Source of the DNA: Roseomonas acroporae
GTDB taxonomy: Bacteria > Pseudomonadota > Alphaproteobacteria > Acetobacterales > Acetobacteraceae
Length of the DNA: 64,000 nucleotides
Assembly: GCF_023223525.1 (NCBI RefSeq)
Contig: NZ_JALPRX010000035.1
Location: 1 to 64,000, forward strand
Direction: 5' to 3'
Part shown: piece by piece, positions 26,073 to 36,740 of the stretch
Numbering within the stretch: the stretch's first letter is position 1
Layout of the letters: every line of letters starts with the position of its first letter
The notes under the pieces: model-generated
Seen by the model: only the letters and a program-made list of their open reading frames with translations
Database searches by the model: none
Told to the model about the DNA's origin: nothing
Program-made: the position numbers and the translations under genes

Positions 26073-28427
26073 TCAGTGCAGCGGCGTCTCGTCGCGGCGG
26101 CGGCGGGAGGGCGGCGGCCGCCGCTCGGCCTGCGCCGCCGGCGGCAGCCGCTCCGGCGCCTCGCCGGCGGCATGCGGCGCGGGGTGCATGTCCGGCGCGC
26201 TGGCGGCGACCTCGGCCGCGGCGGGCGCGGCCTCGGCGGCGGAGACGCCGGAACCCGCCTTCGCGGCGGCCTCGCGGAAGATGCGCTCCACCGCGTTCAG
26301 CCGGGCCTGCGACCGCTCGCCGAGATCGCCCGCCGCCGTGGCGATGCGGTGCACCGCGGCGAGCCGGCGCTCGATCTCCTCGGCCGAGGCCCCGTTCAGC
26401 AGCTTCGGCAGCGCCGTCAGCGCCGCCTCGTGGTCGATCAGCAGCATCAGCAGCTGGTCGCGCAGGGTCTGCTTGAAGGCGGCGAGGGAGATGTCGGAGC
26501 CTTCCTCCTCCTGCATCCGGCGCAGCATGGTGAAGCTGCGCTCGTCCGTGGTGCGCTCGGCGAGCTGGGCGTAGAGCAGGGCGCGCAGCTCGGCCTCGCG
26601 CGGGCCGCCCTCGGCCATGCGGGCGCGCAGCTCGGCGACGCGGTTGGCGATGAAGGCGCGGTGCTCGGGCTCGTCGCCCGGGCGGCGGCGCGGCGGGTCG
26701 GCCTCGGGGCCGAGGCCGACCAGCGCCTGAAGCACCGGCAGGCCGTAGAAGCCGAGGAACGTCTTCTCCGCCATCTCGTCGCGCAGGTCGCGGTAGCGGT
26801 CGAGCGCCTCCTCGACCCGCTGCGAGAAATTGCCCTCCAGCGTCACGAAGGGGTTGTCCGGGGCGGCCGGCCGGCGATCGGCGCGCACCGCCTCGGCCAG
26901 CGGCGCCATGGCCGCGACGAAGGGGTTGCGGTCGGAGAACATGTCGTACTGCACCCGCAGCGGGTGCATGCGCCGGATCCACTCGGCCACCGGCTCGCTC
27001 ACCATGGCCCGCACGAAGGGCTGGAACAGGGTGCGGTAGATGGCGAGGTTGACGTTGGACAGGCGCGCCGCGGCGGCGAAGCGCTTCTCGTCGTCCTCGC
27101 GCGGCTCCACGATCGCCTCGACCTCGTCGATCGAGCGGCGGCCGAAGCGGAGCACGTAGTTGCCGTCCAGCAGCTCGGGGTTCACCTCCTCGCCGGTGCG
27201 GGGGGTGATCTCGGTCTCGTAGAGGCCGGGGGGCAGGACGTCGATGAAGTCGATGTTGGAGGCGAACTCCTCGTGCTCCTTGCGCGCCACGCTGCCGGAG
27301 ACGAAGATCCCGAGATGGCCGATGCTGTCGTGCAGGGCGTAGACGATGGTCTGCCCGTGCGCGCGGATGTCGTTGACGTCCTTGTAGAGGTCGGTGATCC
27401 AGCCCAGCGCCTGGGGCGGCGGGGTGATGTTGTCGCCGCGCGAGCAGAACACGATGATCGGCGACTTGATGTTGCGCAGGTCGATGCGGGTGCCGCGCTT
27501 GGTCACCAGCTCGGCCGTGGCGAGCTTGTTGCCGACGAACAGGTTGTCGGTGATGTACTGGATCTCGGCCGCGTTCAGCAGCACGTGGCCGGCCCACCAC
27601 TTCTCGAATTCGAGGTAGCGCGGCGTCTCGGTGTCGATCTTGCTGAACAGGTTGTACTGCTTGGTCCAGAGCGTGTTGGCCGGGTTGAGGTTCTCGAAAT
27701 TCTCAACCAGCCAGGTGCCGTCGAACAGGCCGGCGCCGAGGTCGCTCGCGAAGGCGGTCATCCAGGTGCCGCCGAGCAGGCCGCCCGAGTAGCGCATCGG
27801 GTTCTTACCGCGCCAGCCGGCCCAGTAGGAGAGCGGCGCGCCGGCGATCACGATCGGGCCGAACAGCTCGGGGCGGGTGGCGGCGGTCATCATGAGCTGC
27901 CAGCCGGCCTGGCAGTTGCCGATCACCACCGGCTTGCCCTCGGCCATCGGGTGCATGGCGATGACCCGCTCGAGGAAGGCGGCCTCGGCGTCCATCACGT
28001 CCTCGACCGTCTGGCCGTGGACCGGGCGGGGCAGGAAGCCGATGAAGTAGCAGGTGTGGCCGGCGCGCAGCGCGGCGCCCACCTCGCTGTCCGGCTTGAA
28101 GCCGCCGATGCCGGGGCCGTGACCGGCGCGCGGATCGACCACCACGAAGGGCCGCTTGCGCGGGTCGATCCGGGTGCCCTCGGGGGGCACGACGCGGGTG
28201 AGGCTGTAGTTGACCGGCCGGGGCAGGGTGCGGCCGTCGAGGACCATCTCGGCCTCGAAGTGCAGGACGGTCGGCGCCTCCTGCCGCATCCAGGCATGGT
28301 ACTGGTTGCCGCGCTGGCGCAGCACGTCCAGCATCAGCACGCCGCGTTGCCAGCGATCGACCATGTAGCTGGCCGCGTCGTTCCAAAGGCCGAACCAGCT
28401 CGGCCACGCCTCGGGCGGATTTGTCAT
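26073..28427 (-). CDS. DUF3141 protein, PhaC-like alpha/beta hydrolase
   Basis: A 784-residue cytosolic protein of the DUF3141 family, related to class I/III PHA synthases. Residues ~45-420 form an alpha/beta-hydrolase core. VVIGNCQAGWQLM puts Cys at the nucleophile position (PhaC has GxCxGG). IIVFCSRGDNITPPPQAL supplies the Asp, and HDSIGHLGIF the His. So a Cys-Asp-His triad is visible. The C-terminal ~300 residues are helical and charged, ending in a basic tail. ATG at 28427 gives the conserved MTNPPEAWPSWFGLWND start. The reaction is unproven; PHA synthesis or turnover is an inference. No phaA/B/P/R nearby. Confidence 0.82.
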   Translation of the reverse strand: MTNPPEAWPSWFGLWNDAASYMVDRWQRGVLMLDVLRQRGNQYHAWMRQEAPTVLHFEAEMVLDGRTLPRPVNYSLTRVVPPEGTRIDPRKRPFVVVDPRAGHGPGIGGFKPDSEVGAALRAGHTCYFIGFLPRPVHGQTVEDVMDAEAAFLERVIAMHPMAEGKPVVIGNCQAGWQLMMTAATRPELFGPIVIAGAPLSYWAGWRGKNPMRYSGGLLGGTWMTAFASDLGAGLFDGTWLVENFENLNPANTLWTKQYNLFSKIDTETPRYLEFEKWWAGHVLLNAAEIQYITDNLFVGNKLATAELVTKRGTRIDLRNIKSPIIVFCSRGDNITPPPQALGWITDLYKDVNDIRAHGQTIVYALHDSIGHLGIFVSGSVARKEHEEFASNIDFIDVLPPGLYETEITPRTGEEVNPELLDGNYVLRFGRRSIDEVEAIVEPREDDEKRFAAAARLSNVNLAIYRTLFQPFVRAMVSEPVAEWIRRMHPLRVQYDMFSDRNPFVAAMAPLAEAVRADRRPAAPDNPFVTLEGNFSQRVEEALDRYRDLRDEMAEKTFLGFYGLPVLQALVGLGPEADPPRRRPGDEPEHRAFIANRVAELRARMAEGGPREAELRALLYAQLAERTTDERSFTMLRRMQEEEGSDISLAAFKQTLRDQLLMLLIDHEAALTALPKLLNGASAEEIERRLAAVHRIATAAGDLGERSQARLNAVERIFREAAAKAGSGVSAAEAAPAAAEVAASAPDMHPAPHAAGEAPERLPPAAQAERRPPPSRRRRDETPLH

Positions 28428-28774
28428 ACCGGTCCGTCTGTCCTGCTTTCCTGGTTGCGGCGGTCCGCCCTGGCGCTCTGCGCCCGGCGCCCTGCGACAG
28501 CATTCCCTGGCCGCTTCCCCGACGGGCTGGTCCCATCGGACCGCCCCGTTGGACCGCACGCATGCCACATGCGGCCCACTGTCACCATATAGGGTGTCCG
28601 AAGTTTGAATGTCGCCGGTTCAGATATGACACATTCGCGGAAGATTGTCCCGGCCGCCGGGCCGCCGCCGCGCCGCCCTCGGCCGGCGCGGCGCGGCCCC
28701 TGCCCGGTGCGCGGCCGCCGGGAGCGGTGGCATGGCCGGCGGCCGGGCGCCGGGAAGCGGGCCGGAGGCGTGGC
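28428..28774. other. Divergent DUF3141/recO promoter region
   Basis: No gene. An AT-richer patch at about 28575-28635 (containing CACCATATAGGGTG) is the likely promoter zone for the minus-strand DUF3141 gene and perhaps recO. I cannot define -35/-10 boxes with confidence. Confidence 0.4.
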
Positions 28775-29569
28775 GTGAGCGTGGAATGGCAGGCCCCCGC
28801 CATCGTGCTGGCCGCGCGCCCGCACGGGGAGACGGGCGCGGTGGTCTCGCTGCTGACCGCGGCCCATGGCCGGCATGCCGGCCTGGCGCGCGGCGGCGGC
28901 GGCCGGTCCCAGGCGCCGCTCTGGCTGCCGGGCAACCTGGTGGAGGCGCGCTGGTTCGCCCGCCTGCCGGAGCAGCTCGGCAACCTCGGCGGCGAGCTGA
29001 TCCACCCCGGCGCCGCCCTGGCGATGGACGACCCGCTGGCCCTGTCGCTGCTCGCCGCCGCCTGCGCCCTGGCCGAGGCGGTGCTGCCCGAGCGCGAGCC
29101 GCACCCGCGCAGCTTCGAGGGGCTGGTGGCGCTGGTCGCCGGCCTCGCCGCGCCCGATCCGGCGGTGCTGGTGCCGCACTACGTGCGCTGGGAGGCCGAG
29201 CTGCTGGCGGAGCTGGGCTACGGCCTCGACCTCGCCCGCTGCGCCGCGACGGGCGGCACCGAGGACCTCGTCTGGGTCTCGCCGCGCTCCGGCCGCGCCG
29301 TCTCGGCAGCGGCGGGCGAGCCCTGGCGGGACCGGCTGCTGCCGCTGCCGCGCTTCCTGCTGGGACAGGGCCCCTCGGCGCCGGCGGACTGGCTGGCGGG
29401 GCTGCGCCTCACCGGCCATTTCCTGGAGCGCGACGCCTGCGCCAGCCTGCACCGGCCACTGCCGGCGGCGCGCGGGCTGCTGCTCGACCGGGTGGCGGGC
29501 CTGGCGGCGCCGGCCATCGGGGAGACGGCCACGGGGGAGAAGGCCGCGGGGGCGGCGGAGCCGGCGTGA
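28775..29569 (+). CDS. recO: DNA repair protein RecO
   Basis: A 264-residue recombination mediator that helps load RecA at SSB-coated gaps with RecR. N-terminal OB fold: VEWQAPAIVLAARPHGETGAVVSLLTAAHGRHAGLARGGGGR is the RecO signature. The C-terminal helical part has VRWEAELLAELGYGLDLARCAATG. The usual zinc cysteine cluster is reduced to this one Cys, typical of alphaproteobacterial RecO. GTG start at 28775, 6 nt after GGAGG. The tail holds a short ETATGEKAAG low-complexity end. parC lies 213 bp downstream. Confidence 0.92.
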   Translation: MSVEWQAPAIVLAARPHGETGAVVSLLTAAHGRHAGLARGGGGRSQAPLWLPGNLVEARWFARLPEQLGNLGGELIHPGAALAMDDPLALSLLAAACALAEAVLPEREPHPRSFEGLVALVAGLAAPDPAVLVPHYVRWEAELLAELGYGLDLARCAATGGTEDLVWVSPRSGRAVSAAAGEPWRDRLLPLPRFLLGQGPSAPADWLAGLRLTGHFLERDACASLHRPLPAARGLLLDRVAGLAAPAIGETATGEKAAGAAEPA

Positions 29570-29705
29570 TCGTGGCGGCAGGCTGCCCGGCAGGCTTCCC
29601 GCCAGCCGCCCCGCCAACCGCCCCGGGGGCATCCTTCCCGGGAAGGAAGCTTCCCGGGGCGGCCTGCCGCCGGAGGGTGCGTTGCCGGACCGGCGGCCCT
29701 CGGAA

Positions 29706-29735
29706 TTGCCGCGCCGGCCGCCCATCTGGTACAAA
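29706..29735 (+). promoter_or_regulatory. Candidate parC promoter
   Basis: TTGCCG (29706-29711), 18-bp spacer, TACAAA (29730-29735), 47 bp before the parC ATG. Confidence 0.4.
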
Positions 29736-29782
29736 ACGGGAACTTGATCCCGGCTCCGCCACCGCCTAATCCGGGGACGACC

Positions 29783-32047
<2,265 letters not shown>

Positions 32048-32473
32048 GCGGCCGGGCCCGCGCCCCCCTGTCCCGCCGGGCTGGCCCCGTCAGCCGGGCC
32101 CGGGCCGGGCCCGCCGGACGGCCCCCGCCGACGCGGCGTCCAGCCGACCAGCGCCCGGCCGCGCGTGTCGGGGACGGCCCCGCCCGCGCCGACGTGGCGT
32201 CCAGTGTCGCATTTCTGCCCCGGATCCGGGCGCCCGCCCCGCCGCGCCCGCGGATCTGCCCGCAATTCCGGCTGCCAAGCCGGAAGCGCTGTGGCATTGT
32301 TCGCTTGCACAGCATATCGGGCCGGCGATGGCGGAACCTGCCTACGATCTGATCGGATCTGCCCCACCCGGCCTGCCCGGTGGGCCGGGTCCGGCCGGGG
32401 GGCGGGGTCGCGATCGGGGCCCGTGCCCACGCCCGTGCCCCCGGGGGACGCGTGGCGCGACGGGGGGACCGAC
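32048..32473. other. Intergenic region after parC
   Basis: GC-rich spacer with several short palindromes; no gene seen upstream of the hydantoinase fragment. An AT-richer stretch near 32280-32320 (TTGTTCGCTTGCACAGCATA) may hold a promoter but the spacing of boxes is poor. Confidence 0.4.
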
Positions 32474-32776
32474 ATGACGGCATCGAATTCCATCGTCGTG
32501 GTCCGGCAGGGCGACGCGTCGTGGCAGGAAGCCGCGGTGGGCTGGATCGACCTGACGGAGCGCAATCCCTGGCTGGTGCTGCGGGACGTGCGCAACGAGC
32601 TGATCTCCGCCGTCGCGACACGCCGGGAATACGGCGTCGCCATCGACGCGAAGCGCTGGGTCGTGGACCCGGAAGCGACCGCGGCGCTGCTCATCGAGCT
32701 CGCGCGCAACCGCGGCGTGGCGCCGCTGCCGGCGGTCAGCACGTTGAAGCGCCGGGTGATGCAGGTGGTGGAGTAG
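32474..32776 (+). pseudogene. Hydantoinase B (HyuB) C-terminal fragment
   Basis: An intact 100-residue frame whose sequence matches only the extreme C-terminus of the N-methylhydantoinase B/acetone-carboxylase alpha family. WIDLTERNPWLVLRDVRNEL parallels the family's GDPLERDPxxVLxDVRxGLV; SAVATRREYGVAIDAK matches its EAARREYGVVID; and VVDPEATAALLIELARNRG matches the final DEAATAALR helix. The other ~450 residues are absent. It has its own ATG preceded by GGGGGG and no internal stop, so it may be a relic still read or a small domesticated protein. Composite repeats lie about 115 bp downstream. The assignment is from remembered family sequence and needs an alignment. Confidence 0.55.
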
Positions 32777-32890
32777 TACCCGCCCGGGACGCGGCCCTCC
32801 GTCCATCCGTTCCAGGCCTTCGATCCGATGCCTGTCCCGAGCCGCCAGGCAGGCACGCCCGGCCGGAAAATGTGCCGAATCAACGGGCTG

Positions 32891-32994
32891 GAGCCGCACC
32901 AGTCTGATGCAGCCAGGCTGGAACGGCTCAGCCTTCTGGTTTTTCGCATTTCCTGGGTCGCTGGGTGAGTACACCCAGCCTGGAAATGCTCTAG
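32891..32994. repeat. Composite palindromic repeat, copy B (inverted)
   Basis: GAGCCG...CGGCTC palindrome, then AGCCTTCTGGTTTTTCGCAT and a GGGTCGCTGGGTGAGTACAC hairpin, ending GGAAATGCTCTAG. This is the reverse complement of the layout in copies A and D. It joins copy C head-to-tail, sharing the CTAG. Confidence 0.85.
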
Positions 32995-33096
32995 AGCCGA
33001 TCCAGCCTGACTGTATCAGGCCGGAACGGCTCTAGCCTTTGATTTTTCGCATTTTCCGAGCCGCTGAGCGAGGACGCTCAGCTTGAAAATGCTCTA
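32993..33096. repeat. Composite palindromic repeat, copy C (inverted)
   Basis: AGAGCCG... TCAGGCCGGAACGGCTCT palindrome, AGCCTTTGATTTTTCGCATT, a CTGAGCGAGGACGCTCAG hairpin, and a final AAAATGCTCTAG. The terminal CTA at 33094-33096 is, on the minus strand, the TAG stop of the lipoprotein gene. Confidence 0.85.
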
Positions 33097-33375
33097 GGCA
33101 CCGCAGTCGCGGCGGACATAGCCGGCCGCCCGGTCCGCCGCCGCATCCGCACGGTTCGCCAGCGCCGCCGATTGCCGCGCATTCGTGCCGCCATACGGGG
33201 CCCAGCCGGCCGCCGAGGCGTTCGCCGCGCCGGCGTCGCGTGCCGCCGAGGCCGCCTCGGCGCGGGCCTGCATGCAGTAGGTGTCGCCCGGCGCTCCCGC
33301 CCAGGGCGGCTGGTAGGCGCCGCAGCCCGCGAGCGTGGTGCCGGTGACGAGGAGAAGGGCGGCGGCGGGACGCAT
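33094..33375 (-). CDS. Small Cys-containing lipoprotein
   Basis: A 93-residue protein starting MRPAAALLLVTGTTLAGCGA: a lipoprotein signal with the LAGC lipobox, so it is predicted lipid-anchored at Cys18. The mature part is Ala-rich (CMQARAEAASAARDAGAANA, NARQSAALANRADAAADRAA) and ends YVRRDCGA, with two further cysteines. Helical, no recognised domain. ATG start. The stop codon is donated by the terminal CTAG of the adjacent palindromic repeat, so its C-terminus may have been set by repeat insertion. Confidence 0.65.
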   Translation of the reverse strand: MRPAAALLLVTGTTLAGCGAYQPPWAGAPGDTYCMQARAEAASAARDAGAANASAAGWAPYGGTNARQSAALANRADAAADRAAGYVRRDCGA

Positions 33376-33505
33376 GGACGCATTCCTGAAAGGCCCGCCG
33401 ATAGCGCACGACCGGTGACGAGGGTTCCCGGACCGGGGGCCGCCGGCCCGTGGCAGCGGCGGCCCCGCCGCCCCGGCCCGGACGACGCGCGCCGCCGCCC
33501 CCGCG

Positions 33506-34999
33506 TCAGGCGGCCGGCACGGCGTCCGCCGGCTGCCGCAATGCCGCCAGCAGCGCATCGTGCAGCGCCGCCGCCGCGAGCGGCCGCCTGGCGCCGCCGC
33601 CGCGCCGGTCGCTGCGCCAGATCAGGTAGTCGGTGTCGCGGCCGAGCGTCTCCGGCAGGCCGGGCAGGGCCGGCAGGTGGTCGCCGTAGAGGCAGAGCAC
33701 CACCGGCCGCGCCGCGCGCCGCGCCGCCGCCGCCACGATCCCCAGCATCGCGTCCGCGTCGGCGAGGTGGCGCAGGTAGGTCCCGCGCGGGTCCGCCCCC
33801 GGCCAGGGGCCGTGCGCCTGCATGGTGACGGCGAACAGGAATTGCGGCGCCGGGGCGCGGAGCAGCGCCGCGAGGCGCTCGCCCAGCGCCGCGTCCGCGA
33901 CGTAGCGGCCGACGCGATCGGCGCCGGGGAAATCGGCCTCGGACTCGAAGCGTTCGAAGCCGAGCGCCGGCATCACCCGGTCACGGGCGAAGAAGCGCGG
34001 ATCGTGCGGGTGCAGGAAGGTGGCGGAGTGGCCGCGCGCCCGCAGAGTCCAGGCGAGCGAGCGGACCGGCCGGCGGGCGAAGCGGAAATAGGGGTTGAAG
34101 CGATCGAGCCCGAGCGCGGCGTCGGGAATTCCGGTCAGCACCGCGAACTCGGCCCGCATCGTGTTGGCGCCGAAGCCGGCCACGGCCAGCGGGCCCCGCT
34201 GGAGCGACGACGCGCCGAGCGACGCCCAGTGCGGCAGCAGGTCGCCATGCCCGAGCCGGGCGGCGTCGAGGAAGGATTCCGACTGGATCAGCACCAGGTG
34301 CGGCGCGGCCCCGTCCCGCGCGGGGTCGGGCCGCGCGACCGCCGGAGCGGCGGGCCGGCCCGCGCGCGTCGGCGGCGGCCCGGGCGGCACGCGGTCGCGT
34401 CGCCCCGGCCGCTCCGCCGCGGCGCAGGCCGTCCAGGCGACGAGCGTGGCGAGCGGCCCGAGTCGGCGCTGGTCGGCGGCGGGATCGGCCACCGCCCCGC
34501 CATCCGGCATGAGGCGCCGCACGAGCGCCGCCGGCGGCCGCAGCACCAGCCGCCAGCCGAGCGCCGCGCCGATCAGCGCGAGTCCGCGCCGCGCCGCGCC
34601 GAGCCCGGCGGCCGGCTCGGCCAGCAGCAGGGCCAGGGCCGCGAGCCCGCCCAGGAGCAGCGCGCCGGGGATCAGGCGGCCGCCGGCGAAGGGCAGGTAG
34701 AGGTGGGGATGGCGCGCCACCAGCGGCAGCATGAGCGCGTCGGAGAACAGCAGCGGCTCGCGCAGCACCCGCCGCTTCGCCGCGTCCACCACCATCAGCG
34801 CCACCACGGGCGCGGCCGCGCCGAGGCCGGCGAACAGGGGCCGGTCCGTCGCCGCGAGCAGCAGCAGCCAGGCGGCGGCGGGGCCGGCGAGTTCCGCCGG
34901 CAGGCCCGGCAGCAGCCGGCGCGCGCCCAGGGCAAGCCGCCAGCCGGCCAGGGGCAGCAGCGGCAGCGCGGCGCCGAGCAGGAGGCGGAAGGTCAGCAT
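33506..34999 (-). CDS. LtaS-like sulfatase-fold phospho-transferase
   Basis: A 497-residue inner-membrane protein with N-terminal membrane helices (~170 residues), a Pro/Arg linker, and a periplasmic alkaline-phosphatase-fold domain. VLIQSESFLDAARL holds the first metal Glu; GANTMRAEFAVLTGIP holds the nucleophile Thr; LCLYGDHLPALPGL holds the Asp-His metal pair. Relatives transfer phosphoglycerol or phosphoethanolamine from phospholipid to glycans (LtaS, OpgB/E). It follows kpsS on the same strand, so decoration of capsule or its linker is a reasonable inference. ATG at 34999. No downstream partner in this unit. Confidence 0.8.
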   Translation of the reverse strand: MLTFRLLLGAALPLLPLAGWRLALGARRLLPGLPAELAGPAAAWLLLLAATDRPLFAGLGAAAPVVALMVVDAAKRRVLREPLLFSDALMLPLVARHPHLYLPFAGGRLIPGALLLGGLAALALLLAEPAAGLGAARRGLALIGAALGWRLVLRPPAALVRRLMPDGGAVADPAADQRRLGPLATLVAWTACAAAERPGRRDRVPPGPPPTRAGRPAAPAVARPDPARDGAAPHLVLIQSESFLDAARLGHGDLLPHWASLGASSLQRGPLAVAGFGANTMRAEFAVLTGIPDAALGLDRFNPYFRFARRPVRSLAWTLRARGHSATFLHPHDPRFFARDRVMPALGFERFESEADFPGADRVGRYVADAALGERLAALLRAPAPQFLFAVTMQAHGPWPGADPRGTYLRHLADADAMLGIVAAAARRAARPVVLCLYGDHLPALPGLPETLGRDTDYLIWRSDRRGGGARRPLAAAALHDALLAALRQPADAVPAA

Positions 35000-35034
35000 G
35001 TCGCGACGGGCGGGACGCCGGGCAGGGCACCGGA

Positions 35035-35062
35035 CCGGACGGCAGGCCCCTGCCCCGTCCGG
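35035..35062 (-). terminator. Imperfect hairpin between kpsS and sulfatase genes
   Basis: CCGGACGGCAGG and CCTGCCCCGTCCGG pair with one bulged base. It lies 172 bp past the kpsS stop. It may attenuate rather than end transcription. Confidence 0.3.
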
Positions 35063-35234
35063 CTTCGGCGCGGCCCCGGATCCCGCGCGAGTGGCCGGCG
35101 GCGGGATGGCCGGGGTTCTCCCGTGCCGGGAAGGAAGGGCGGCGGGCGCGATGCGGGGCCTCGTGCCAGGTCCCTGACGCTCCCGGCGCGGAAAAGACCC
35201 GCCAGACCGACCCGCAGGCCTCTCAAACAGGCTG

Positions 35235-36518
35235 TCAGGCGATCGCCGCCATCGGCACCGCGCTCGCCAGCAGCCGCGCCGCCGGGGCCTCCGCTTCCAG
35301 CCGCTCCACCGCCGCCGCCACGCCGAGAGCGATTCCCGGCTCGCTGAAGAAGCCGCCGGGGATCAGGCAGCGGGCCACCAGAACGCGCAGGAAGGCGTCC
35401 AGCAGGGCGGGATCCGGGGCGGTGCCGCCGGTCCAGAAGCCGTCCAGCCCGGACCCGTCGTCCTGCCAGGTCAGGCCGGGCAGGTCGTAGATCGCCTTGC
35501 CGAGCACCGCCACCGGCCGCCCGGCCGTCAGCGCCTGCAGGCCGGCCGTGCTGTTGACCGTCACCACGGCGCGGCAGGCGTCGAGCAGCGGCCCGAAGGG
35601 CGCCTCGGCCACGTAGTCCACCCGGTCCGCCACGCCGTTCGCGCGCGCGGCGCGCCGGATCGCCTGCCCCCAGGGGATCAGCCCGTTGTCGAGCGGATGG
35701 CCCTTGATGACCAGCCGCGTGCCGGCGGGCGCCGCGCGCGCGAAGGAGGCGACCACGTCGCCGACCGCCTCGCGCACCGAGGCGAAGGGGGAATGCTCGC
35801 GGATCTGGTAGTCGCCCTCGAGCTGCAGCGGGAACAGGTGGAACGGCGCGCCGGCCGCCAGCCGCCGCACCGCCCGCCCGGATGCCGCCTGCCGCACCGG
35901 CCGGCGCAGGCCGCGCAGCGCCCAGCCGAGATACTCCTGCGCCGGCCGCCAGGGGCGGTGCGTCTCCCAGTGCGGGAAGCGCCAGCGCCCCAGGCCGCAG
36001 GCGAGGTTGTAGCGGATGTCGTCCAGGGCGCGCCGGCGGAAGCTCGCCGGCACCAGCCGCGGCGACGGCAGGGGCGGCAGGGCGGCGGCCTCGGCGCGGA
36101 ACCAGGCGGGGTCGCGCGGCAGCCGGGAGAGGGCGTTCACCCCGTCCCGCTCCAGCGTGATCCAGCCGGGGCGGAGATAGGCCTCCTCGAAGACGTGCAC
36201 CGCGACGCCGCGGGCCCGCGCGGCCGCGATGGCGGCCCGGTGCGCCGGCCGGCAGTCGCCGAACAGGACGAGGTCGGTGACGCCGCGCCGGACCAGCAGC
36301 GAGTCGACCGCGGCGGGCCATTCCGCCGCGGCGCCGCGATAGTCCACCGTGCCCGGGCGCGGCCAGAACAGCCGGTCGCCGCCGTTCAGGTTGATGCGGT
36401 GGACGGCGTGGCCGCGGGCGGCGAGCGCGTCGCCGAGGCGGACGAAGAAGGGCGTGGCGAGGTTCTGCAGGAACAGGAAGGAACGGTCCGTGGGCGGGGT
36501 GAAATCGCCGTCCCTCAT
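35235..36518 (-). CDS. kpsS: Capsular polysaccharide Kdo-transferase KpsS-like
   Basis: A 427-residue cytosolic glycosyltransferase of the KpsS family, which places the first beta-Kdo of the linker on lyso-phosphatidylglycerol in ABC-dependent capsules. Family segments: FLFLQNLATPFFVRLGDAL, HRINLNGGDRLFWP, VHVFEEAYLRPGWITLERDGVNALS, FHLFPLQLEGDYQIREHSPF, LVIKGHPLDNG, and VVTVNSTAGLQALTAGRPVAVLG. These give the E-x-Y-RP and KxHP motifs expected at the active site. ATG at 36518. kpsC lies 222 bp upstream on the same strand; the spacer has an AT-richer patch near 36570 that may be a second promoter. Confidence 0.92.
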   Translation of the reverse strand: MRDGDFTPPTDRSFLFLQNLATPFFVRLGDALAARGHAVHRINLNGGDRLFWPRPGTVDYRGAAAEWPAAVDSLLVRRGVTDLVLFGDCRPAHRAAIAAARARGVAVHVFEEAYLRPGWITLERDGVNALSRLPRDPAWFRAEAAALPPLPSPRLVPASFRRRALDDIRYNLACGLGRWRFPHWETHRPWRPAQEYLGWALRGLRRPVRQAASGRAVRRLAAGAPFHLFPLQLEGDYQIREHSPFASVREAVGDVVASFARAAPAGTRLVIKGHPLDNGLIPWGQAIRRAARANGVADRVDYVAEAPFGPLLDACRAVVTVNSTAGLQALTAGRPVAVLGKAIYDLPGLTWQDDGSGLDGFWTGGTAPDPALLDAFLRVLVARCLIPGGFFSEPGIALGVAAAVERLEAEAPAARLLASAVPMAAIA

Positions 36519-36740
36519 GCCGCCGCCCCCTCGTGATCACCCGGAACAACCCGGCCGACGGGCCGCGTAACACGATTCTTCGCCGCGATGCAGCACGAAA
36601 GCCGCGACGGTGCGGCGGGGAGGCCCGCAGGCGCCCCGGCCGGTGCAGCGGTGCAACACCACCGGGGCGGCAACCCCTGGTCGCGGCGCCCGGCCACGCC
36701 TCCGACGGCGCCCTCGGCGGCGCCCGGCCGTGCCCCCGGA

